A stretch of 11,592 bases of DNA from the NCBI GenBank assembly GCA_964608925.1, contig CAZSQD010000056.1, positions 1-11,592 of the forward strand, given 5' to 3'. The notes beneath the pieces were generated by a model that was not told where the DNA came from, made no database searches, and saw only the letters and a program-made list of their open reading frames with translations. How positions within the stretch are numbered: position 1 is the stretch's first letter; every line of letters starts with the position of its first letter. The stretch is from GCA-2733415 sp964608925 (GTDB lineage: Bacteria; Bacteroidota; Bacteroidia; Flavobacteriales; Flavobacteriaceae). Positions 1-5,332 of this stretch are shown here, piece by piece. The translations under genes and the position numbers were made by a program.

Positions 1-239
1 TAACGTGGAGGGTCAACAAAGTAATCAATGAATTCTAATACAAAATTATTTCTCGTATCTGTAATTGGAAAGTTTTCCATGAAGGTATTGTACAAACCTT
101 CATTTCCACGTTCATCAGATTTTGTTTCTAATTGAAAAAAATCTTGAAAGGATTTGATTTGAACATCCAAAAAATCTGGATAGTCAGGTATGTTGTTTAC
201 CGATGAAAAACTTATTCTTTCGTAAGGTGTTGCTAACAT
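1..239 (-). CDS. rpoB: RNA polymerase beta subunit, N-terminal fragment (cut by window edge)
   Basis: This is the first 79 codons of the beta subunit of RNA polymerase; the rest lies beyond the left edge. The translation starts MLATPYERISFSSVNN and continues with DYPDFLDVQIKSFQDFF, ETKSDERGNEGLYNTF and FPITDTRNNFVLEF, ending in DYFVDPPRY. These blocks are characteristic of the Bacteroidota RpoB N-terminus (beginning of the protrusion domain). The ATG at 239 is chosen because it gives the usual short N-terminal extension; no Shine-Dalgarno precedes it. It is the last gene in the window of the ribosomal-protein operon and is separated from rplL by 125 bp with two hairpins. rpoC is expected next but is not visible. 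Identification is firm; the only uncertainty is the exact start codon. Confidence 0.95.
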   Translation of the reverse strand, partial: MLATPYERISFSSVNNIPDYPDFLDVQIKSFQDFFQLETKSDERGNEGLYNTFMENFPITDTRNNFVLEFIDYFVDPPR

Positions 240-281
240 CAATTTTAGAAATTATATAGTAAATAAATATCTTAAAAAATA

Positions 282-298
282 CGTATATTTTATATACG
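282..298 (-). other. AT-rich inverted repeat upstream of rpoB
   Basis: Seven-base arms CGTATAT (282-288) and ATATACG (292-298) flank a 3-base loop. On the transcribed strand the stem is followed by TATTTTTT, so it looks like a weak intrinsic terminator placed before rpoB. With mostly A-T pairs it would be a leaky one at best. It lies 43 bp before the rpoB ATG. A role in partial termination is inference. Confidence 0.35.
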
Positions 299-304
299 CA
301 AAAT

Positions 305-342
305 GGTTTAGGTCTATGAGAATGCTCTCAAAGACCTAAACC
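305..342 (-). other. Strong stem-loop in the rplL-rpoB intergenic RNA
   Basis: Eleven perfect base pairs form between 305-315 (GGTTTAGGTCT) and 332-342 (AGACCTAAACC). After one A-A mismatch a second stem follows, 317-321 with 326-330, closed by a 4-base loop. The hairpin begins 22 bp after the rplL stop codon. No T-tract follows on the transcribed strand, so it is not a classical terminator. In E. coli the same intergenic region carries an attenuator and an RNase III processing hairpin. A matching role here is inferred from position and structure only. Confidence 0.6.
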
Positions 343-364
343 TTAGCTTATTGCTGGGGGAAAA

Positions 365-739
365 TTATTTTAATTCTACCTCTGCTCCTGCTTCTTCTAA
401 AGATGCTTTTAAAGCATTTGCCTCATCTTTAGATACTCCTTCTTTGATTGGTGCTGGTGCACTATCAACAATTCCTTTAGCTTCTTTTAAACCTAAACCT
501 GTTAATTCTTTAACTAATTTTACAACTGCTAATTTAGAACCACCTGCTGCTTTTAATATTACATCAAATTCAGTTTGCTCTTCTGCTGCATCTGCTCCAC
601 CTGCTGCTGGACCTGCTGCTACTACTGCTGCTGCTGCTGGCTCAATACCATACTCATCTTTTAAGATGTTAGCTAATTCATTAACGTCTTTTACTGTTAA
701 GTTTACTAATTGTTCTGCGAAATCTTTTAAATCTGCCAT
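365..739 (-). CDS. rplL: 50S ribosomal protein L7/L12 (bL12)
   Basis: This is the acidic stalk protein of the large ribosomal subunit, present as dimers on L10, which recruits and stimulates the translational GTPases. The 124-aa product has the normal three-part layout. Residues 1 to about 33 form the dimerisation helices. Residues about 34 to 52 are an Ala/Gly-rich flexible hinge. From about 55 onward comes the globular C-terminal domain, with the signature LKAAGGSKLAVVKLVKELTG and GLGLKEAKGIVDSAP. Length matches the family (about 120-128 aa). The ATG at 739 is the only sensible start. The 65-bp gap after rplJ is wider than the other ribosomal-protein gaps in this operon, apart from the 68-bp nusG-rplK gap. 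I found no consensus promoter there that would explain the higher L12 stoichiometry. Confidence 0.97.
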   Translation of the reverse strand: MADLKDFAEQLVNLTVKDVNELANILKDEYGIEPAAAAVVAAGPAAGGADAAEEQTEFDVILKAAGGSKLAVVKLVKELTGLGLKEAKGIVDSAPAPIKEGVSKDEANALKASLEEAGAEVELK

Positions 740-804
740 TTTCTATCGTTTTAAAATGTTTTTAATATATATTTATTTTTGTGCGTACACGTTTTGGTGT
801 TATC

Positions 805-1326
805 TTACTTTTCAGATAACGTTTTTAAGATACCTGCAATTGTACCACCACCAGATTTTAACGCAGAAATTACGTTTTTAGCTGGAGATTGTAACAATCC
901 AATAATATCACCAATCAATTCTTCTTTAGATTTGATCTCAACTAGTACTGCTAATTGATCTTTTCCTAAATAAACTGACTGCTCTACAAAAGCACCTTTA
1001 AATAAAGGTTTTTCTCCTTTTGTTTTTTTCAAAAATGCTGCAATTACTTTTGCTGGTGCATTTCCTGTTTCAGAAAACATTAAAGATGTATTTCCTTTCA
1101 ATACTGAAGGAAGATCTTCAAATTCTTTATCTGAAGCTTCCATTGCCTTTGCAAGCAATGTATTCTTAACTACTGCTAAAGACACATCGGCTTTAAAACA
1201 AGCTCTTCTTAAATCAGAAGTATCTCCTGCGTTTAAACCTGATATATCTGCTAAATAAATATTAGCATTTTCAGCTAACTGAGCAGTTAAGTCTTTAATT
1301 ATCGCTGATTTTTCTTCTCTGTTCAT
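805..1326 (-). CDS. rplJ: 50S ribosomal protein L10 (uL10)
   Basis: L10 anchors the L7/L12 dimers to 23S rRNA at the base of the stalk. The 173-aa product begins with MNREEKSAIIKDLTAQL and contains NANIYLADISGL and ADVSLAVVKNTLLAKA, typical of the N-terminal rRNA-binding domain. The C-terminal third (SALKSGGGTIAGILKTLSEK) is the helix region where L12 dimers dock. It lies 23 bp after rplA and 65 bp before rplL, the standard order. In many bacteria L10 represses its own operon by binding a leader upstream of rplJ. The 23-bp gap leaves no room for such a leader outside the 3' end of rplA. The start at 1326 gives the usual length. Confidence 0.97.
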   Translation of the reverse strand: MNREEKSAIIKDLTAQLAENANIYLADISGLNAGDTSDLRRACFKADVSLAVVKNTLLAKAMEASDKEFEDLPSVLKGNTSLMFSETGNAPAKVIAAFLKKTKGEKPLFKGAFVEQSVYLGKDQLAVLVEIKSKEELIGDIIGLLQSPAKNVISALKSGGGTIAGILKTLSEK

Positions 1327-1349
1327 AATATAAAGTTTTTAACTACTAA

Positions 1350-2045
1350 TTAAACTGCTGCCGCTTTAAGATCTATTGCTATTCCAGGACTCATTGTACT
1401 TGAAATGCTAATGCTTTTCACGTACACCCCTTTAGCTGTAGTTGGCTTCAATTTCATTATTGTTTTTAATAATTCGTCTGCATTTTCTTCAATTTTTTGA
1501 GCATCAAAAGATACTTTTCCAACTGAAGCGTGAACGATACCTGTTTTATCAACTTTAAAGTCAATTTTACCAGCTTTCACCTCTTTAACAGCTTTAGCAA
1601 CATCCATAGTTACTGTACCTGTTTTTGGGTTAGGCATTAAACCTCTTGGTCCTAAAACACGACCTAAGGGACCTAATTTACCCATTACTGAAGGCATTGT
1701 GATAATTACATCAACATCTGTCCATCCACCTTTAATTTTAGCTAAATATTCATCTAAACCAACATAATCAGCTCCCGCTGCTGTTGCTTCCGCTTCTTTA
1801 TCTGGTGTTACCAATGCTAAAACTTTAATATCTTTACCTGTACCATGTGGTAAGGTAACTACACCTCTAACCATTTGGTTTGCTTTTCTAGGATCTACTC
1901 CTAACCTGATTGCCATATCTATTGACGCATCAAAATTAGCATTTGTAATATCCTTTATTAAAACAGAAGCTTCTGAAAGAGAATACATTTTATTCTTTTC
2001 AATTTTCGCTTGTGCTTCTTTTTGCTTTTTTGTTAATCTTGCCAT
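1350..2045 (-). CDS. rplA: 50S ribosomal protein L1 (uL1)
   Basis: L1 forms the mobile L1 stalk near the ribosomal E site and in many bacteria also represses the rplK-rplA mRNA. The 231-aa product shows the family landmarks in order: YSLSEASVLIKDI, FDASIDMAIRLGVDPRKANQ, VRGVVTLPHGTGK, and GPRGLMPNPKTGTVT near residue 130, which lies in the most conserved RNA-binding segment. The C-terminus has LKPTTAKGVYVKSISISST. Length is normal (about 229-235 aa). It starts 18 bp after rplK and no Shine-Dalgarno is visible. A candidate structured operator upstream of rplK is listed separately. Confidence 0.97.
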   Translation of the reverse strand: MARLTKKQKEAQAKIEKNKMYSLSEASVLIKDITNANFDASIDMAIRLGVDPRKANQMVRGVVTLPHGTGKDIKVLALVTPDKEAEATAAGADYVGLDEYLAKIKGGWTDVDVIITMPSVMGKLGPLGRVLGPRGLMPNPKTGTVTMDVAKAVKEVKAGKIDFKVDKTGIVHASVGKVSFDAQKIEENADELLKTIMKLKPTTAKGVYVKSISISSTMSPGIAIDLKAAAV

Positions 2046-2063
2046 TTCTTAAATACTTTTAGA

Positions 2064-2504
2064 TTAATTAGGAGCATTTCCTCCAGAAACTGTTAAACCC
2101 ATAGATCTTGCAGTACCTGCAATCATCTTCATTGCTGATTCAATAGTAAATGCATTTAAATCTACCATTTTATCTTCTGCAATAGTTTTAACTTGATCCC
2201 AAGAAACTTTAGCTACTTTTACTCTGTTAGGCTCTCCCGAACCTTTTTTAATTTTTGCTGCTTCCAACAATTGAACTGCTGCAGGTGGGGTTTTAATAAC
2301 AAACTCGAATGATTTGTCTTTATAAACCGAAATTACTACTGGTAAAACTTTACCTTGTTTATCCTGTGTACGCGCATTAAATTGCTTACAGAATTCCATG
2401 ATATTTACACCAGCAGCACCTAGAGCGGGTCCAACCGGTGGCGACGGATTCGCAGCACCTCCCCTAACTTGTAGTTTTACTACTTTACTTAACTCTTTTG
2501 CCAT
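2064..2504 (-). CDS. rplK: 50S ribosomal protein L11 (uL11)
   Basis: L11 binds the GTPase-associated region of 23S rRNA at the stalk base and takes part in factor binding and the stringent response. The 146-aa product carries the N-terminal signature PPVGPALG at residues 22-29, then VNIMEFCKQFNART, and a C-terminal RNA-binding domain with GTARSMGLTVSG. It is a few residues longer than the common 141 aa. It is 68 bp downstream of nusG, a much wider gap than the other junctions, with a small hairpin in it. The ATG at 2504 is preceded by an A-rich stretch rather than a Shine-Dalgarno, as is usual in this phylum. Confidence 0.97.
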   Translation of the reverse strand: MAKELSKVVKLQVRGGAANPSPPVGPALGAAGVNIMEFCKQFNARTQDKQGKVLPVVISVYKDKSFEFVIKTPPAAVQLLEAAKIKKGSGEPNRVKVAKVSWDQVKTIAEDKMVDLNAFTIESAMKMIAGTARSMGLTVSGGNAPN

Positions 2505-2523
2505 TTGTTTAAATTTAATTTAC

Positions 2524-2544
2524 CTTTACTTTGGAAGCGTAAAG
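2524..2544 (-). promoter_or_regulatory. Bulged hairpin upstream of rplK, possible L1 operator
   Basis: On the transcribed strand CTTTA pairs with TAAAG. A 2-nt bulge (CG) on one side separates this from an inner CTT/AAG stem closed by the loop CCA. The element sits 20 bp before the rplK start, in the 68-bp gap after nusG. L1 in other bacteria represses rplK-rplA by binding two short helices separated by an asymmetric loop at this place in the operon. The structure and position fit that idea, but I cannot confirm the L1 recognition bases, so this is a low-confidence suggestion. Confidence 0.3.
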
Positions 2545-2572
2545 ATGATTGTTTTATATTTATGTAACAATA

Positions 2573-3106
2573 TTATACTTTTTCTACTTGCATAAAACTT
2601 AGCTCTAATGGTGTTTTTCTTCCGAAAATTTTAACCATTACTTCAATTTTACGCTTTTCTTCATTAATGTTTTCAATAGTACCATTAAACCCATTAAAAG
2701 GACCATCAACAACTTTGATAGTTTCCCCTATAGTAAATGGTATCATCACATTATCAGCTTGTATTGACAACTCATCAACCTTACCTAACATACGGTTTAC
2801 CTCAGCTTTTCTTAACGGCACAGGCTCTCCACCTTTTACCTCTCCTAAAAAACCTATTACCCCGTTTATTGACCGGATAACATGCGGCACTTCTCCTGCT
2901 AAATTAGCTTTTACCATAATGTATCCTGAAAAATAAACTTTTTCTTTTGTAACTTTTTTTCCATTACGAATTTGCACTACGTTTTCTGTAGGCACTAATA
3001 CCTGCTCCACAAAATCACCTAGCCCTAATCTTGAAATTTCAGTTTCAATATAGTTCTTAATTTTATTTTCTTGACCACTTACGGCTCTTACTACATACCA
3101 ATTCAT
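2573..3106 (-). CDS. nusG: Transcription termination/antitermination factor NusG
   Basis: NusG binds the clamp of RNA polymerase to aid processivity and links polymerase to Rho or to ribosomal protein S10. The 177-aa product has the NGN domain at residues 1 to about 105, starting MNWYVVRAVSGQENK and including VYFSGYIMVKANL and VIRSINGVIGFLG. A KOW motif follows at about 129-155 (KVVDGPFNGFNGTIENI). Length matches classical housekeeping NusG rather than the LoaP/UpxY-type paralogues common in this phylum, and the position between secE and rplK confirms this. It starts 16 bp after secE, so the two are translated from one message. Confidence 0.96.
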   Translation of the reverse strand: MNWYVVRAVSGQENKIKNYIETEISRLGLGDFVEQVLVPTENVVQIRNGKKVTKEKVYFSGYIMVKANLAGEVPHVIRSINGVIGFLGEVKGGEPVPLRKAEVNRMLGKVDELSIQADNVMIPFTIGETIKVVDGPFNGFNGTIENINEEKRKIEVMVKIFGRKTPLELSFMQVEKV

Positions 3107-3122
3107 ACCTAACTATATTTTA

Positions 3123-3305
3123 TTATTTCATTAAATTGAAATACGCTTCTACTACTTTTGAAAAAACAGTATCCACTCCCCATATAGCAAGAGAAAATAG
3201 AATTGAGAAAACCGCTACTAAAACAGTTAACTTTTGCGCATTTGGCAATGTTGGCCAAGATACGTTGTTTTTCAACTCCAAAAAAGATTCTTTTATATAA
3301 CTCAT
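3123..3305 (-). CDS. secE: Preprotein translocase subunit SecE
   Basis: SecE clamps SecY in the SecYEG inner-membrane channel. The product is only 60 aa: MSYIKESFLELKNNVSWPT, then one hydrophobic segment at about residues 26-48 and the end VVEAYFNLMK. It has the amphipathic helix with the conserved VSWPT and a single membrane span, as in most bacteria; E. coli SecE has three. The open frame continues upstream to 3386, but that part is the antisense-free read-through of tRNA-Trp. The ATG at 3305, 23 bp after the tRNA, is therefore the real start. Its place between tRNA-Trp and nusG is the standard order. Confidence 0.93.
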   Translation of the reverse strand: MSYIKESFLELKNNVSWPTLPNAQKLTVLVAVFSILFSLAIWGVDTVFSKVVEAYFNLMK

Positions 3306-3328
3306 TTTCTTTTCTTTATTAGTATTTG

Positions 3329-3401
3329 CACGGGATGAGAGACTCGAACTCACGACACCTGGTTTTGGAGACCAGTGCTCTACCAACTGAGCTAATCCCG
3401 T
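3329..3401 (-). tRNA. tRNA-Trp (anticodon CCA)
   Basis: The 73-nt gene folds as a full cloverleaf: acceptor ACGGGAT/ATCCCGT, D-stem GCTC/GAGC, anticodon stem CTGGT/ACCAG with loop CTCCAAA, T-loop TTCGAGT, and discriminator G. CCA is the anticodon; the 3' CCA tail is not encoded. The T-stem GTGAG/CTCTC has a U-U mismatch at the second pair (50-64). It sits between tuf and secE, a placement seen in several bacterial phyla, and is probably cut from the tuf-secE message. Confidence 0.96.
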
Positions 3402-3408
3402 TTATTCA

Positions 3409-3440
3409 GTAAGGCATCCTGATAAATCAGGACACCTTAC
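3409..3440 (-). other. Stem-loop between tuf and tRNA-Trp
   Basis: Outer arms GTAAGG (3409-3414) and CCTTAC (3435-3440) are followed by a 2x2 internal loop. Inside it TCCTGAT (3417-3423) pairs with ATCAGGA (3426-3432) around a 2-base gap, in practice a 4-base loop. No T-tract follows on the transcribed strand. It lies 7 bp upstream of the mature tRNA-Trp 5' end, so it may be a processing or mRNA-end-protecting structure. The function is inferred. Confidence 0.55.
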
Positions 3441-3459
3441 CTTATAAATTTATTTTTAA

Positions 3460-3480
3460 TTAGATTAAATTCTAATCTAA
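3460..3480 (-). other. Inverted repeat overlapping the tuf stop codon
   Basis: Perfect 8-bp arms TTAGATTA (3460-3467) and TAATCTAA (3473-3480) surround a 5-base loop. The tuf stop codon (TAG, 3472-3474) lies within it. Together with the hairpin at 3409-3440 it gives two structures in a row at the end of the tuf message. It is A-T rich and on the transcribed strand is followed by TTAAAAATAAA, so it is not a clear terminator. Confidence 0.4.
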
Positions 3481-4659
3481 AATTTTAGTTACTTGCCCTG
3501 CACCTACAGTTCTACCACCTTCACGGATAGCGAAACGTAAACCTACATTTAATGCAATTGCTTGGTGTAATTCAACTGTAATAGTTAAGTTATCTCCAGG
3601 CATAACCATTTCAACTCCATCAGGTAAACTAATTGTACCTGTAACATCCGTTGTTCTTACATAGAACTGAGGACGATAGTTGTTATGGAATGGTGTATGA
3701 CGTCCACCTTCTTCTTTTTTAAGAACATAAACCTCTGCTTGAAATTTAGCATGTGGAGTTACAGAACCTGGTTTACAGATTACCATTCCTCTTTTAATAT
3801 CTTCTTTTGCAATACCTCTTAACAAGATACCTGCATTATCTCCTGCCTCACCTCTATCTAAGATTTGACGGAACATTTCAATACCAGTAATAGTAGAAGT
3901 TAACTTTTCAGCACCCATACCAATAATATCAACATTATCTCCTGTATTAGCAATACCAGTTTCAATACGTCCAGTTGCTACTGTACCACGACCTGTAATT
4001 GAAAATACATCTTCAATAGGCATTAAGAAATCTTTATCCATTTCTCTTACTGGCTCCTCAATCCAAGCATCAACAGCTTCCATTAATTCCATGATAGACT
4101 CAACCCATTTAGCATCACCTTCTAATCCACCTAAAGCAGAACCAGCAATTACTGGAGTATTATCACCATCATATTGATAGAAAGATAGTAAATCTCTAAT
4201 CTCCATATCAACTAATTCCAATAACTCCTCATCATCAACCATATCACATTTGTTCATGAAGACAACCATACGAGGGATACCTACCTGACGACCTAATAAG
4301 ATATGCTCTCTTGTTTGAGGCATAGGACCATCCGTAGCAGCTACAACTAAAATAGCACCATCCATTTGAGCAGCACCAGTAACCATGTTCTTAACATAAT
4401 CGGCGTGACCTGGACAATCTACGTGAGCGTAGTGTCTGTTTGCAGTTGTATATTCAACGTGAGATGTATTAATAGTAATACCTCTTTCTTTCTCCTCTGG
4501 AGCATTATCAATTTGATCAAAGTCTAATGCCTTTGATAATCCTTTTTCTGCTAATACTTTCGTAATTGCAGCAGTTAAAGTTGTTTTTCCGTGATCTACG
4601 TGTCCAATTGTACCAATATTCAAGTGTGGTTTGGAACGATCAAAAGTTTCCTTTGCCAT
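3472..4659 (-). CDS. tuf: Elongation factor Tu
   Basis: EF-Tu is the cytoplasmic GTPase that carries aminoacyl-tRNA to the ribosomal A site. The 395-aa product shows all GTPase motifs: P-loop GHVDHGKT (19-26), RGITI (59-63), DCPGH (81-85), NKCD (136-139) and SAL (174-176). Domains 2 and 3 follow, containing FSITGRGTVATGRIE and ending GRTVGAGQVTKILD. Length is normal for the family (about 394-396 aa). The frame is intact and ends in TAG. It lies 72 bp after tRNA-Thr(GGT) and 70 bp before tRNA-Trp, so tRNAs and their carrier share a transcript. It is probably also read from the tRNA-operon promoter at 5282-5311; a weaker internal site is listed. No other tuf copy is visible in this window. Confidence 0.98.
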   Translation of the reverse strand: MAKETFDRSKPHLNIGTIGHVDHGKTTLTAAITKVLAEKGLSKALDFDQIDNAPEEKERGITINTSHVEYTTANRHYAHVDCPGHADYVKNMVTGAAQMDGAILVVAATDGPMPQTREHILLGRQVGIPRMVVFMNKCDMVDDEELLELVDMEIRDLLSFYQYDGDNTPVIAGSALGGLEGDAKWVESIMELMEAVDAWIEEPVREMDKDFLMPIEDVFSITGRGTVATGRIETGIANTGDNVDIIGMGAEKLTSTITGIEMFRQILDRGEAGDNAGILLRGIAKEDIKRGMVICKPGSVTPHAKFQAEVYVLKKEEGGRHTPFHNNYRPQFYVRTTDVTGTISLPDGVEMVMPGDNLTITVELHQAIALNVGLRFAIREGGRTVGAGQVTKILD

Positions 4660-4696
4660 TTCTAATTGTTTTTACTTAGTTATTATATTTAGTGTT

Positions 4697-4704
4697 CAAA
4701 ATTA
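4697..4704 (-). promoter_or_regulatory. Possible internal -7 element upstream of tuf
   Basis: The transcribed strand reads TAATTTTG, a full match to the Bacteroidota -7 consensus TAnnTTTG, 37 bp before the tuf ATG. No TTG is found at the proper distance upstream for a -33 element. A match to six fixed bases in AT-rich DNA can be chance. It would give tuf extra expression independent of the tRNAs. Confidence 0.25.
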
Positions 4705-4731
4705 TACAAATTTTTCACTAACTCTTTACAG

Positions 4732-4803
4732 AGCCAATGACGGGACTTGAACCCGTGACCTCTTCCTTACCAAGGAAACGCTCTACCTCTGAGCTACACC
4801 GGC
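4732..4803 (-). tRNA. tRNA-Thr (anticodon GGT)
   Basis: The 72-nt cloverleaf has acceptor GCCGGTG/CATTGGC with two G-U pairs, D-stem GCTC/GAGC, anticodon stem TTTCC/GGAAG around loop TTGGTAA, T-stem ACGGG/CCCGT, and discriminator T. The 3' CCA is not encoded. It reads ACC/ACU threonine codons. It is the last of four tRNAs before tuf, equivalent in position and anticodon to E. coli thrT. Confidence 0.96.
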
Positions 4804-4808
4804 TTTTT

Positions 4809-4830
4809 ATTACTTATAAATTTAAGTAAT
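4809..4830 (-). other. Inverted repeat in the tRNA-Thr(GGT)/tRNA-Gly spacer
   Basis: Perfect 8-bp arms ATTACTTA (4809-4816) and TAAGTAAT (4823-4830) surround a 6-base loop, 5 bp from the tRNA-Thr 5' end. A second, weaker repeat (TTATTTT 4839-4845 with AAAATAA 4860-4866) follows towards tRNA-Gly. These may help precursor tRNA processing, or may be chance in A-T rich spacer DNA. Confidence 0.35.
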
Positions 4831-4871
4831 CAAATCCTTTATTTTATTTCTTTCGAAACAAAATAAGTTAG

Positions 4872-4944
4872 AGCGAGAGACCGGGTTCGAACCGGCGACA
4901 TTCAGCTTGGAAGGCTGACGCTCTACCAACTGAGCTACTCTCGC
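4872..4944 (-). tRNA. tRNA-Gly (anticodon TCC)
   Basis: The 73-nt cloverleaf has acceptor GCGAGAG/CTCTCGC, D-stem GCTC/GAGC, anticodon stem TCAGC/GCTGA with loop CTTCCAA, T-stem GCCGG/CCGGT (one G-U pair) and discriminator T. The anticodon TCC reads GGA/GGG. The 3' CCA is not encoded. Position and anticodon match E. coli glyT. Confidence 0.96.
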
Positions 4945-4950
4945 AATTTT

Positions 4951-5005
4951 TAAAACCTTCCAGTAGTATCAAAAGTTGAAGCTTGATAGTTACCTTCTGG
5001 TTTTA
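4951..5005 (-). other. Interrupted hairpin in the tRNA-Gly/tRNA-Tyr spacer
   Basis: Outer arms TAAAACC (4951-4957) and GGTTTTA (4999-5005) pair perfectly. Inside, TATCAA (4967-4972) pairs with TTGATA (4983-4988) and GTA with TAC, leaving a 10-base loop. It fills most of the 96-bp spacer. No T-tract makes it a terminator in the operon direction. A role in separating the tRNA precursors is inference. Confidence 0.4.
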
Positions 5006-5040
5006 AAAAAATCTTTTAGTTTTTGCTATTACAAAAACTT

Positions 5041-5126
5041 TGGTGGGGAGAGTAGGATTCGAACCTACGAAGTCGTAAAACAACAGAGTTACAGTCTGTC
5101 CTCGTTGGCCGCTTGAGTATCTCCCC
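5041..5126 (-). tRNA. tRNA-Tyr (anticodon GTA), class II, CCA encoded
   Basis: The 86-nt gene has acceptor GGGGAGA/TCTCCCC, anticodon stem ACAGA/TCTGT with loop CTGTAAC, a long class II variable arm, T-stem GTAGG/CCTAC and discriminator A. The 3' CCA is encoded at 5041-5043, which none of the other four tRNAs here has. Position and anticodon match E. coli tyrU. Confidence 0.96.
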
Positions 5127-5131
5127 AGAAA

Positions 5132-5146
5132 TCATTATTTTAATGA
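5132..5146 (-). other. Small inverted repeat in the tRNA-Tyr/tRNA-Thr(TGT) spacer
   Basis: TCATTA (5132-5137) and TAATGA (5141-5146) pair around a 3-base loop, 5 bp upstream of the tRNA-Tyr 5' end. It is short and A-T rich, so chance is possible. It is listed because the other two tRNA-tRNA spacers also contain an inverted repeat. Confidence 0.25.
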
Positions 5147-5169
5147 ACTTTTTTCTTTGTTTTTTCTTG

Positions 5170-5243
5170 AGCCGATGGAGGGACTCGAACCCACGACCTG
5201 CTGATTACAAATCAGCTGCTCTAGCCAGCTGAGCTACATCGGC
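5170..5243 (-). tRNA. tRNA-Thr (anticodon TGT)
   Basis: The 74-nt cloverleaf has acceptor GCCGATG/CATCGGC, D-stem GCTC/GAGC, anticodon stem GCTGA/TCAGC with loop TTTGTAA, and discriminator T; CCA is not encoded. It reads ACA/ACG. The T-stem GTGGG/CCCTC carries a U-U mismatch at pair 50-64, the same as in tRNA-Trp of this operon. It is the first gene of the tRNA-tuf operon, equivalent to E. coli thrU. Confidence 0.96.
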
Positions 5244-5252
5244 TTTTAAAAC

Positions 5253-5280
5253 AAAAAAAGTCCGCTATTTCTAACGGACT
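5253..5280 (-). terminator. Intrinsic terminator of the xerC-hpf operon
   Basis: On the transcribed strand AGTCCG (5280-5275) pairs with CGGACT (5264-5259) around a 10-base loop and is followed directly by seven T residues (5259-5253). It lies 52 bp after the hpf stop and 9 bp before tRNA-Thr(TGT). The loop is large for so short a stem, but GC content and T-tract are good. It overlaps the predicted start of the tRNA operon. Confidence 0.7.
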
Positions 5281-5281
5281 G

Positions 5282-5311
5282 CAAATGTATGAATTTATTT
5301 ATTTTATACAA
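5282..5311 (-). promoter_or_regulatory. Promoter of the tRNA-tuf-secE-nusG-rpl operon
   Basis: The -7 element TACATTTG (5289-5282) matches TAnnTTTG fully. A TTG (-33 element, 5311-5309) lies 19 bp upstream, the spacing expected for Bacteroidota primary sigma factor promoters. Transcription should begin about 4-6 nt further on, near 5276-5278, inside the left arm of the hpf terminator hairpin. The first mature tRNA would then begin about 35 nt downstream. This is the best candidate for driving the entire operon. Confidence 0.7.
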
Positions 5312-5332
5312 TACTTTTTTTAATTATTTTAT

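Noticed and set aside
351..881. Open frame of 176 codons on the plus strand
   Set aside because: It is antisense to rplL and the end of rplJ, is rich in low-complexity Ala/Ser from the L7/L12 hinge, and resembles no known protein.
3306..3386. N-terminal extension of secE to an 87-aa protein
   Set aside because: The added part is translated from tRNA-Trp. The ATG at 3305 gives the normal SecE N-terminus.
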